64,000 nucleotides of DNA from NCBI GenBank assembly GCA_021806765.1, contig JAJZQR010000002.1:1-64000 (forward strand), in the 5' to 3' direction. The notes under the pieces are model-generated. The model was not told the origin of the DNA and did no database searches. It was given only the letters and a program-made list of their open reading frames with translations. Below, piece by piece: positions 25,426-32,562 of the stretch (within the stretch, counting starts at the first letter, position 1; the number at the start of each line of letters is the position of its first letter). Made by a program: the position numbers and the translations under genes. This DNA is from Chloroflexota bacterium. GTDB taxonomy: Bacteria > Chloroflexota > UBA6077.

Positions 25426-25935
25426 TCAGCCGCCGTTTGTCGGCGTTGGAGAGCCGCAGATATACTGCTTCGTGGTCTCCGGGGTGGCGTGGCCCAGCTG
25501 GTCCTGGACGTAGTGCAGCCGGAGGGTCTGCTCCAGGTGGCATTTGGCTGCGCTGTGGTGAAAGGTGTGGGGCCAGACAGAGACCAGTTTACCACTTCTG
25601 GGCGAGATCTTGAGGACCTGGGCCCGCTGCGCGGCCACGGCGATGATCCGGTAGGCCCGGAAGCGGCTCATAGGCACACCCTGGTTCTCTCGACTCTGGA
25701 AGAGGTAGCCGTCGACGCCAATCCTGAGGTTCCTTGCCAGGGCCGGCAGCTGGGTGGCCAAGTCCGGAGAGACGTAGACGGCCTTCTGGCTCCGCCGGCG
25801 CTGCTTCAGGTTAGGTAGTTGGAGGGTGCCCTGCTCGTCGTCGACGTGTCCTGTGCGGAGCTCCTGTACCTCGTCGGTCCGGGCTCCCGAATTCCATATG
25901 GGGTTCCGCAGCAACCGACCCCGGAAGCCCTCCGA
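25426..25935 (-). pseudogene. Tyrosine recombinase remnant (catalytic half)
   Basis: Only the catalytic domain is recognisable: box I Arg in NSGARTDEVQEL, a lysine hairpin (LKQRRRSQKAVYVSPDLA), HTFHHSAAKCHLEQ, DQLGHATPETTKQY with the nucleophilic Tyr. The second catalytic Arg (HxxR) is replaced by His (HTFHH), and the N-terminal SAM-like DNA-binding domain is missing. Sequence upstream of about 25935 in this frame is antisense to the next gene. It is most likely a decayed integrase marking past mobile DNA. The left edge of the fragment is approximate. Confidence 0.65.
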
Positions 25936-26014
25936 TGCGCTGCCAGCGGAAAGCTGCAGCCATTGTGTAGTAGAATCTCTCGAGTTATCCGCACATGTCG
26001 ATTGAGAGGGAGTA

Positions 26015-26869
26015 TTGCCTACCACCGTTGCCATCCCGTCAGAGCTCACCGGACAGACGATTCTGTCGTTCCCCACTGGGCTCCCCGAGGGCTGTTTGGT
26101 AGATGCCAGCAACCTCTCGTTCATAGAACCGATGGGTTTGGTGCAACTGGTGTTGCTCCTCCAGCACGCAGCAGCCCTCAGTCCGAAGGTGAAGTTCATC
26201 GCGCCGTCGGCCTACGGCGCCTATCATTATCTGGCCCGAATGGGTTTCTACAAACACGTCCCCGAGACCGTCACTCTCGACAACGCCGTCGATGCGGGGG
26301 CTGTCCATCGCAGGGGGAGTTGCGACGTCCTGATCCCTGTAAGGGGCTTCAAGAGCGATTGGGATGTTGAGGACATGTTCGAAGATGTCGCGAAGTTCCT
26401 GCGGCGCATGCTGACTGATAAGATCATCTCGGGGACCATTTACTCGACCCTTGGAGCAGCAATCCCAGAGTTGGCAGGGAACGCTGCCACCCATGCCAAT
26501 AGTCCCTGTGGTGGCTACATCGCTGCCCAGATCTACAAACGAGGCAGCTACCTGGCGGTGGGCGACATTGGCATGGGGATCCGCGGGCACCTGACCAAGA
26601 ACCCCAACTGGGCCTATCTCCAGACCGACGAAGAAGCCATTGCCAAGGCATTGGAGACCGGAGTGAGCGGTACTTCCGACCGCAGAGGGTGGGGCTTCGA
26701 CTACGTGTTGGAGGAGCTAAGGAGTACAGCCGGAGCCCAGCTCTTTATTCGGTCGGGCAACGGCTGGGTCAAGACCAACGTTGGCCAGAACGGTCGTAGG
26801 CAGACCTCTGGATCTGATTCCACTCGCAGCTTCCCCGGTACCATCATCCAGCTCATTGTCCAAACGTAA
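26015..26869 (+). CDS. STAS-like/HATPase regulatory protein
   Basis: The 284-aa protein starts at TTG 26015, with GAGAGGGAG just upstream. Residues 10-90 look like a STAS domain (CLVDASNLSFIEPMGLVQLV, then IAPSAYGAYHYLARMGF). Residues 140-245 are a GHKL ATPase of the anti-sigma/SpoIIAB kind: N-box IPELAGNAATHA, G1 VGDIGMGIRGHL, and G2 GWGFDYVLEEL. There is no phospho-acceptor His, so it is a serine-kinase-like or switch ATPase rather than a sensor kinase. It is followed 116 bp downstream by a DUF4325-like gene, a pairing I recall from other genomes. Substrate and partner are unknown. Confidence 0.72.
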   Translation: MPTTVAIPSELTGQTILSFPTGLPEGCLVDASNLSFIEPMGLVQLVLLLQHAAALSPKVKFIAPSAYGAYHYLARMGFYKHVPETVTLDNAVDAGAVHRRGSCDVLIPVRGFKSDWDVEDMFEDVAKFLRRMLTDKIISGTIYSTLGAAIPELAGNAATHANSPCGGYIAAQIYKRGSYLAVGDIGMGIRGHLTKNPNWAYLQTDEEAIAKALETGVSGTSDRRGWGFDYVLEELRSTAGAQLFIRSGNGWVKTNVGQNGRRQTSGSDSTRSFPGTIIQLIVQT

Positions 26870-26886
26870 CAGTCCGAAAAGAAACC

Positions 26887-26915
26887 TTGACATGGCATCG
26901 ATTCTGCCTTAGTGT
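26887..26915 (+). promoter_or_regulatory. Candidate promoter of the DUF4325-like gene
   Basis: A perfect TTGACA (26887-26892) is followed after 17 bp by TAGTGT. It begins 18 bp after the HATPase stop codon and would start transcription about 65 nt before the DUF4325-like ATG, so this gene could be expressed independently. The -10 box is weak. Confidence 0.4.
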
Positions 26916-26985
26916 GTAGTCACTGCGTTCAGTGATTCCGCTGATTACGATGAAGCCCGTGTTTTCCGAGAGAGGTAGGTGGACC

Positions 26986-27543
26986 ATGCGTTTCGAGTTC
27001 GCGGCACTGGGCACCGTTTTCTCTACGCGCGAGCGCGGCGCGAAAGTCCGCGCACAGATCGAGGAGGCCCTTCGAGCAACCTCCGAGCGCGAGCCCCTAG
27101 TCCTGGATTTTCAGGGCGTACAGCTGATCAGTTTCAGTTTCGCAGATGAGGTCGTAGGTAGACTGGTCGCGGCCCGATCAACCGGTGAACTGGGTGACAG
27201 ACCCATATTGATCATCAACGCGGGTGAAGAGGTAGTTCATCCAACTGCGAGCTCCATGGAGAGGCGAAAGCTGATCGTAGCCTGCTTGCAGCCTGACGGC
27301 ATCAAGCTGATCGGTGCTGCCGGGCACATCCAGGCTACATTCGACGCTGCCAGGGCTCGAGGTGAGTTTAGGACGCCGGAGTTAGCGGCTGATCTGGGCA
27401 CCAACGTGCAGGCACTCAACAATCGACTCAAGCCTCTGCTCGTAGCGGGACTGCTGGTCCGGCAAAGCGGGATACCTCGCTCAGGAGGTCGAGAGTACGT
27501 CTATCGGATAGCCCTGCCGTCCGCGGAGGCGGCAGCCGTCTAA
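26986..27543 (+). CDS. DUF4325/STAS-like protein with C-terminal winged helix
   Basis: The protein has 185 aa from ATG 26986, with an AGGTAGGTGG ribosome site upstream; an earlier GTG at 26932 is less likely. Residues 1-100 match the STAS-like DUF4325 fold (REPLVLDFQGVQLISFSFADEVVGRLV). Residues 120-178 look like a winged helix-turn-helix (FRTPELAADLGTNVQALNNRL, LLVAGLLVRQ, GREYVYRI). With the STAS-HATPase upstream it suggests partner switching: the ATPase binds or phosphorylates the STAS-like domain, and the winged helix acts on DNA. This is inference; no target site is identified. Confidence 0.7.
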   Translation: MRFEFAALGTVFSTRERGAKVRAQIEEALRATSEREPLVLDFQGVQLISFSFADEVVGRLVAARSTGELGDRPILIINAGEEVVHPTASSMERRKLIVACLQPDGIKLIGAAGHIQATFDAARARGEFRTPELAADLGTNVQALNNRLKPLLVAGLLVRQSGIPRSGGREYVYRIALPSAEAAAV

Positions 27544-27866
27544 TCACATTCTGGCAAGGGCGACAAGACGGGGTACCATCCAACGTGGTGCCCCGTTCTG
27601 TCTCCAGTTCATACACTGGCCACGATCGCGGCTTCCTCCGGTCCGCTGAGTCGATCCCCGCAAGTGGCTCTGGGCGTAGGTTAGGAATGCAGTGGCCCGC
27701 CGCTGCCGGGTTGCCGACGGCGGATCACCCTCGGAATGCGGCGGGGCGACGGAGTGGCGGGGCGAGGGGGCGACGGCCCCGATCACCGGCAGGAGCCGGC
27801 GTTGCAGCTTGACGTAAGCATCCGAAGGTACCATGATTCCCCCAGATCACCTTCGTGGAGGATCCG
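27544..27866. other. GC-rich gap without a recognised gene
   Basis: The 323-bp gap between the DUF4325-like gene and the serine hydrolase has no convincing frame. It is rich in CGGCGG/GGGGCGA units (27700-27780) and contains the palindrome CACCGGCAGGAGCCGG near 27784, a motif also seen near 23716 and 46437. Confidence 0.6.
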
Positions 27867-28913
27867 ATGACCGACCCCGTTGCCCCCCATCTGAACCCCC
27901 AGCGGCTGCAGGCGGCCTACGACCTGCTGCTGGAGGCGGTGTCCGGCGGGCAGCTCCCCGTGGGGCTGCTGGCCGTGGCCAATTGCCAGGAGACCCTGCG
28001 CTGCGAGGCGTACGGACCCAACGGAAGCATCGGTACCGACGGCGTCTACTGGATCGCCTCCATCACCAAGCCCATCGTGGCCACGGCTGTGATGCAGCTG
28101 GTGGAGCGGGGAAAGCTGCTGATTGAGGACCCGGTTGTCCGGTACCTGCCGGAGTTCGGGGTGAGCGGCAAGGAGGGGGTGACGGTGTGGCACCTGCTGA
28201 CCCACACCTCGGGGATGGCCGACGACTACTGGCGCGACCCCGAGGTCGAGCCCTCGGCCGAGGCCGATCTGGCTGGGGCCATCCAGACACGGCTGCGCTT
28301 CCCTCCTGGCTCCCAATACGAGTACTGCAACGTCTCCTTCCGGATCCTGGGGGAGATCCTCTCACGGCTGAGCGGGAGGAGCTACCAGCAGTACCTCCAG
28401 GAGGAGGCCTTCGGGCCGGCGGGGATGGTGGACACCTCGTTCCGGCCGGAGCCGGAGAAGCGGCCTCGGATCCTGCCGGTTCGGGACTTTCCCGAGATGC
28501 CCGGCGGGATGGACGGCTTCATGGCCCTTGCGCTGCCCGGCGGCGGTCTGTTCAGCACCGCGGCGGACCTGGTGGCCTTCGGCCAGAGCTTCCTCAACGG
28601 AGGCATGGGGAAGCATGGGCGGGTGCTAGGGGCTGCATCCTTACGGGTGATGACCGCTCTCCACACCCAGGGCATCTGCAGGTACGGCGATGGTGAGCCC
28701 GAGTACTGGGGGCTGGGCTGGGACAAGGCCGTCCCTCGGGAGGCCAGGCTGGTCTCGCCCTCGGGCTTCGGCCACGGCGGCATGGCCGGGACCTATCTCT
28801 GGATCGAACCGGAGTACGACCTGGCGATCGTCCTCCTTACCAACCATGCCGGGCTGGACGGACGGGTCAGGAAGGGGATCGTGAACGCCGTGATGGCGGC
28901 GGTGGAGCTCTAA
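27867..28913 (+). CDS. Serine hydrolase, beta-lactamase/class C family
   Basis: The 348-aa protein has the class C/EstB catalytic set: S65-ITK-K68 in WIASITKPIVATAVMQL, the YxN-type YEYCNVSF near residue 152, and the HGG in GFGHGGMAGTYLW. No signal peptide is seen, so it is probably cytoplasmic, as for many esterase-like members. Start ATG 27867 follows GGAGG by 5 nt. It could be an esterase, amidase or D-aminopeptidase; the substrate is unknown. The neighbours (regulatory pair upstream, hicAB downstream) do not explain it. Confidence 0.88.
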   Translation: MTDPVAPHLNPQRLQAAYDLLLEAVSGGQLPVGLLAVANCQETLRCEAYGPNGSIGTDGVYWIASITKPIVATAVMQLVERGKLLIEDPVVRYLPEFGVSGKEGVTVWHLLTHTSGMADDYWRDPEVEPSAEADLAGAIQTRLRFPPGSQYEYCNVSFRILGEILSRLSGRSYQQYLQEEAFGPAGMVDTSFRPEPEKRPRILPVRDFPEMPGGMDGFMALALPGGGLFSTAADLVAFGQSFLNGGMGKHGRVLGAASLRVMTALHTQGICRYGDGEPEYWGLGWDKAVPREARLVSPSGFGHGGMAGTYLWIEPEYDLAIVLLTNHAGLDGRVRKGIVNAVMAAVEL

Positions 28914-29050
28914 GCGGCCTCGTCGAATCCATGGGGTGCGTGGCACATGGTCAAGATGGTACCATTTACGGGCCACCGGCCAAGTCGCCAGACCCGAGTC
29001 GTTGCCGTCTGGCACGCACGCAGGGGACCGCCGGGCGGGAGGATGTGCGG

Positions 29051-29278
29051 ATGCCCAGGCTCCCGAGGATGTCGGCTCCCGATCTGTTGAAGGCCCTCAA
29101 GAGAGACGGTTGGAACGAGATTGGGCAAGCCGGCAGCCACGTCCAGTTGAAGCACCCGACCAAGGTTGGAAAAGTCACCCTTGGCGTCCACACCAGCAAG
29201 ACAATCCCGCCGCGCATTCTGGCATCGATCTTGAAGCAGGCCAACCTCACTGCGGAAGAACTGCGGAGGCTGTTGTAG
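29051..29278 (+). CDS. hicA: HicA family mRNA interferase toxin
   Basis: The 75-aa protein matches HicA: PRMSAPDLLKALKRDGWNEI, of which LKRDGW is typical, then the catalytic His in GQAGSHVQLKHP, followed by HTSKTIPPRILASILKQANL. HicA cleaves mRNA and is blocked by HicB. GGGAGG lies 8 nt before the ATG. It is directly followed by hicB, the usual order. Confidence 0.92.
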   Translation: MPRLPRMSAPDLLKALKRDGWNEIGQAGSHVQLKHPTKVGKVTLGVHTSKTIPPRILASILKQANLTAEELRRLL

Positions 29279-29294
29279 GCATGGAGGGGAGACG

Positions 29295-29537
29295 ATGAGC
29301 CAGCGCCATTACACCATCCTGCTGCACGAGGACAGGGAGCAGGGCGGTTACTGGGTGACTGTCCCTGCCCTTCCCGGCATCTTGACTCAAGGGGATTCCC
29401 TGGAGGAGGCAATTGCCAACGCGCGGGAGGCCATCTTCCTCCATCTAAGGGGGATGATCGCCGACGGAGAGCCGATCCCCGAGGACGAGGACAACACCCA
29501 GGCAGTCACCATCGTCGTGGAGGCGCCGGCGGCGTAG
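29295..29537 (+). CDS. hicB: HicB family antitoxin
   Basis: The 80-aa protein is a short HicB: YTILLHEDREQGGYWVTVPALPG, of which GGYWVTVPALPG is diagnostic, then GDSLEEAIANAREAI. It has the partial RNase H-like fold that binds HicA but no C-terminal HTH or ribbon-helix-helix. Autorepression may therefore need another factor. It begins 16 bp after hicA. Confidence 0.92.
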   Translation: MSQRHYTILLHEDREQGGYWVTVPALPGILTQGDSLEEAIANAREAIFLHLRGMIADGEPIPEDEDNTQAVTIVVEAPAA

Positions 29538-29587
29538 CGGGCGATCTGCCGGGTTGCGCGGCACATCGATGTGTTCCGGTAGTGTTC

Positions 29588-29625
29588 CAGCCCTCACCCT
29601 GACCCTCTCCCAGAGGGAGAGGGGA
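29588..29625. repeat. CTCTCCC palindrome, single unit (copy 7)
   Basis: CAGCCCTCACCCTGACC is followed by CTCTCCCAGAGGGAGAG in inverted orientation relative to copies 1-3. It lies 50 bp after hicB, between convergent genes, where it may act as a 3' hairpin. Confidence 0.78.
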
Positions 29626-29730
29626 GAGAAGGGGGCCGGCAGCCCGCCGACCCGCTGGCCCCAGCACTCAGGACACAGAACTCAGGACCGGGCGGGCGAG
29701 ACCCCGCGCTCCCGGCAGCACCCTGCACCC

Positions 29731-30807
29731 TTACCTCGCCTCGGGCGCCTTGCCGGTGGCGATGGCCTCCCCGAAGGCCCTCCAGAAGGGGTCCACCCGC
29801 GGGTGCTCCAGCCCTCGGGAGGTCGATCCCTCGAAGACCACCATCCCTTGCTCGGCGGGGGTCACCTCGCCCACGATGCTGGACTCGATCCCCCTGTCGG
29901 CCAGCCGTCTTACCACCTCCGCTGCCTTGTGGGGCCGGCAGGTGATCAGCAGCGTCCCCTCGCTGATGGAGGCGTAGGGGTCGATCCGGAACATCTCGCA
30001 GATCTTCCGCACCTCCTCCCGAACGATCACCTTCTCCTTGTCGATCTGCATCCCCACCTTGGAGGCCTGCGCAATCTCGAACAGCCCGCCCCACACACCG
30101 CACTCGGTGGCGTCGTGCATGGCGGTGACGCCGTCGTCTCGAACCCCGACGGAGGCGGCCGTCATGGCGTCGTCCACCACGCTCATCATGTCGAACACCC
30201 TGTCGGCCTGGCGGGCGAAATCGGCGCCGTACCGCTCGGCCACCAGCTGCGGCAGGGTGGCGGCGAACAGCCCAGTCGCCTCGATGGCCGCGCCCTTGGT
30301 CACGATCACCCGATCGCCCACCCTGGCCATGTTGGGGGTGACGTAGCGGGACTTGGGTCCCACGCTGATCACCGTGGCCCCGCCCACCATGGGGAAGTCG
30401 GTCCCCTCGTAGCGGGCGGTGTGGCCGGTGACCACCGACATGCCGATCTTCTCGCACTCCCGATGGACCGTGGACCACATGATCTCCAGCGCCTCACGGG
30501 TCACGGAGAGGGGAAGGTTCAGATCCACCGTGAAGTAGGTGGGGCGCAGCCCCGAGGTGGCGGCGTCGGAAGCGAGGATGTGGGTGGCGAACCAGGCGGC
30601 CCGCTCCCAGCCGTACTGGGGGACGATGAAGAAGGGATCCGTGGTGAGGGCCATCACCTGGTCGTGCCCCAGGTCGACCACGCCCACGTCCACGCCATGC
30701 TGAGGGCCGACCAGGATGTGGGGCGATTTCGCCCCGAGGCGGGGGTAGATGATCTCCTCGAAGATCTCCGGCGAGATCTTCCCGATGGCGGGCAGTTCGC
30801 TGGGCAT
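29731..30807 (-). CDS. PurM/HypE/ThiL-superfamily protein under a TPP riboswitch
   Basis: The 358-aa protein has the AIR synthase-like two-domain fold: an ATP-binding N-terminal half (HGVDVGVVDLGHDQVMALTTDP, THILASDAATSGLRPTYFTVD, TGHTARYEGTDFPMVGGA; the middle motif contains LASDAATSGLRP) and a C-terminal half (MHDATECGVWGGLFEIA, ISEGTLLITCRPH). This superfamily includes PurM, PurL, HypE, SelD and ThiL (ThiL makes TPP from thiamine phosphate). No hyp genes are near. A TPP riboswitch with a terminator lies 74-205 bp upstream. So a thiamine-pathway role, perhaps a divergent thiamine-phosphate kinase, is inferred. GGAG lies 9 nt before the ATG. Confidence 0.8.
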   Translation of the reverse strand: MPSELPAIGKISPEIFEEIIYPRLGAKSPHILVGPQHGVDVGVVDLGHDQVMALTTDPFFIVPQYGWERAAWFATHILASDAATSGLRPTYFTVDLNLPLSVTREALEIMWSTVHRECEKIGMSVVTGHTARYEGTDFPMVGGATVISVGPKSRYVTPNMARVGDRVIVTKGAAIEATGLFAATLPQLVAERYGADFARQADRVFDMMSVVDDAMTAASVGVRDDGVTAMHDATECGVWGGLFEIAQASKVGMQIDKEKVIVREEVRKICEMFRIDPYASISEGTLLITCRPHKAAEVVRRLADRGIESSIVGEVTPAEQGMVVFEGSTSRGLEHPRVDPFWRAFGEAIATGKAPEAR

Positions 30808-30880
30808 CTCTCTCTACTCCTTCCGGTACTGCTACTGCTACTGCGTCTTGGATACACGGAAGGGTGCGCGGGGGAGTGGC

Positions 30881-30908
30881 GAAAGGCCGCCATCTCGGGA
30901 TGGCGGCC
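30881..30908 (-). terminator. Riboswitch-controlled terminator
   Basis: A perfect 10-bp stem (GGCCGCCATC / GATGGCGGCC) with a 4-nt loop is followed on the minus strand by CTTTC. It lies 16 nt after the last conserved riboswitch bases, where the expression platform is expected, so TPP binding should favour termination before the downstream gene. Confidence 0.78.
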
Positions 30909-30924
30909 CAACGTTTCGAGGTCC

Positions 30925-31012
30925 TGCTTCCCTTCGCTGGCATTACCCAGATCAGGTTCGAGGGTCAGTGGCCGAAGCCACACTCTCAGCGCCGACGCGC
31001 CCCCCTAGCAAC
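30925..31012 (-). promoter_or_regulatory. TPP (thiamine pyrophosphate) riboswitch
   Basis: Read on the minus strand, the conserved THI-element blocks occur in order. CTAGGGGGGCGC forms P1; GCTGAGAGTG is the pyrimidine-sensing side; TGACCC then GAACCTGATC follow; and TGGGTAATGCCAGCGAAGGGA closes the structure, of which GCCAGCGAAGGGA is diagnostic. The variable stem GTGGCTTCGGCCAC lies between. A terminator follows 16 nt later, and the PurM/HypE/ThiL-fold gene lies downstream. Confidence 0.95.
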
Positions 31013-31032
31013 CCTATGTGATTGTTCTGCCC

Positions 31033-31061
31033 ATCATACAGCGGGCAAAGCCATCGCGCAA
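31033..31061 (-). promoter_or_regulatory. Promoter for the TPP riboswitch transcript
   Basis: On the minus strand TTGCGC (31061-31056), 17 bp, TATGAT (31038-31033) places the start near 31026, about 14 nt before the first riboswitch stem. Confidence 0.5.
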
Positions 31062-31087
31062 TTGCCCTACCCCGATTGCCATCTGCA

Positions 31088-32335
31088 TCACCCTCCCGAG
31101 CGCGGTCCTGTGGCTTTGTTCTTCAGGAACCGTTCCATCGGGAACGGCTTGCCATGCCCGGGGTAGACGGTGCCTATTCTCAGCCATCTCAGCTTTTCGA
31201 TGCTGCCATCGTAGTCCGCCAAATCGTCTATGGAGACGGGGAAACCCGGTCTGACGATGTTGTAGATCAGGTCGCCGCAGAACAGGTCGCCGCCGGCCGT
31301 CAGGACCCCTATCGAACCCTTCGAATGCCCGGGGATGTGCAGGACCCTGGCATCCAACCCGTATTCTGAGAGATCGAAGCCCTCGTCGATAGTCAGGTCC
31401 GGCGTGAAGCTGTCGAATCGAGTCGACCTGACGAAGAACGATACTATGCTGCCCACGATCTTGAAGCTGAGCGAGTACTTGTCCGGCCTGGCTTTTCTGT
31501 TCCAGGTCATGTCTCCGCGCTCGACCATCCCCGAATCGGCACTGTGCATGGCTATGGGCGCACCGTACTTTTCGCGGAGATAGGCGCCGTTGCCGGCATG
31601 GTCGTGGTCCCCATGCGTCAGCACGACGAGCTTGAGCCTTCCCGGGGTGCAGCCCGCCCTTTCAAGCTCTCTCTCGAGCTGGGCGCGGCTGGTCGAGAAC
31701 CCCGTGTCGATCAGGATGAAACCGTCACCGGCCTCGACGAGGTAGCTGTTGACGCCGCCCAGATTGATCGCCCTGGTCTCGTTCTCCCGGCGGGCGGAGA
31801 GCCGGTCCTGTTCCGCACTCCCTGCCCGTCCTCCGTCCGCTCTTGTGCGAATGTAGGACACGATCCCCAGACCAATCAGGCCAAGCTCGGCTACGACGCC
31901 GGCGATGAACCCGCCGGCGGAGTTGTACATGCCGAGCCCCACTTTCGGCGACCGATCGAAGAAGACCGGCAGGTCGGGTGCGGTGGGGGTGACGGTGAAG
32001 GGCTTCAGCGAAACGCGAGCCATCGGGTGCGACACGAAGTCCAGCAGCCAGTGGCTGAAAACCAGGAGCCCGATCACCACGCCGGTGCGGTTGTCGCGAT
32101 AGAGGCGTGCACCCAGCAGCCCGGCTGTCGCGGACCAGACCCCCGACATGAACAGGCCGTGTGACCAGGGAGCGGAGGTCTGCCTGCCCTTGCGATCGAT
32201 CCGCTCGATCCCCGCGAAGTTGAAGACGGCCCACAGCAGATCCAGGGAATCGGCGGCCAGCAACAGAACGCCGAGGTGCGCCCTGGGTGCGAAACGCTTG
32301 GCCGCCAGCCCGACTCCAAAGTGCCCTCCGCCCAT
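31088..32335 (-). CDS. DUF457-like membrane domain fused to metallo-beta-lactamase domain
   Basis: The protein has 415 aa. ATG 32335 is chosen because GGGGAGG lies 5 nt upstream. Residues 1-165 form four to five membrane helices with the polar marks of YdjM/DUF457 proteins (PWSHGLF, FSHWLLDFVSHP, both with His/Asp in the bilayer). After a charged linker (RADGGRAGSAEQDRL) comes a metallo-beta-lactamase domain: LTHGDHDHAGN (HxDxDH variant), HIPGHSKGSI, FCGDLIYN and VYPGHGKPFPM. The second half is a typical hydrolase of unknown substrate. The fusion is unusual; I see no frameshift at the join. Confidence 0.78.
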   Translation of the reverse strand: MGGGHFGVGLAAKRFAPRAHLGVLLLAADSLDLLWAVFNFAGIERIDRKGRQTSAPWSHGLFMSGVWSATAGLLGARLYRDNRTGVVIGLLVFSHWLLDFVSHPMARVSLKPFTVTPTAPDLPVFFDRSPKVGLGMYNSAGGFIAGVVAELGLIGLGIVSYIRTRADGGRAGSAEQDRLSARRENETRAINLGGVNSYLVEAGDGFILIDTGFSTSRAQLERELERAGCTPGRLKLVVLTHGDHDHAGNGAYLREKYGAPIAMHSADSGMVERGDMTWNRKARPDKYSLSFKIVGSIVSFFVRSTRFDSFTPDLTIDEGFDLSEYGLDARVLHIPGHSKGSIGVLTAGGDLFCGDLIYNIVRPGFPVSIDDLADYDGSIEKLRWLRIGTVYPGHGKPFPMERFLKNKATGPRSGG

Positions 32336-32562
32336 TGCATCCTCCCCGCTCGGCCACCCTTCCCGAGCTGCTGCGAGCGACAGCACGCTCCATTCTCATC
32401 CGGACACCAGTATATAGTAGAAGTCGGGCCGGCGTATCGACCTTCTGTCGTTTACACCCTCATCCCCTCGACGTACAATGTTGCAGCCCTGCCCCGTGAC
32501 CTTCGTCGACCTGCCACGAAGATCGATTCGTCCCGCACGTCTTACCCTCGGCAGAGGTGTGG

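Noticed and set aside
27544..27834. Small minus-strand frame in the gap before the serine hydrolase
   Set aside because: It consists of repetitive GC-rich sequence without a ribosome site or similarity.
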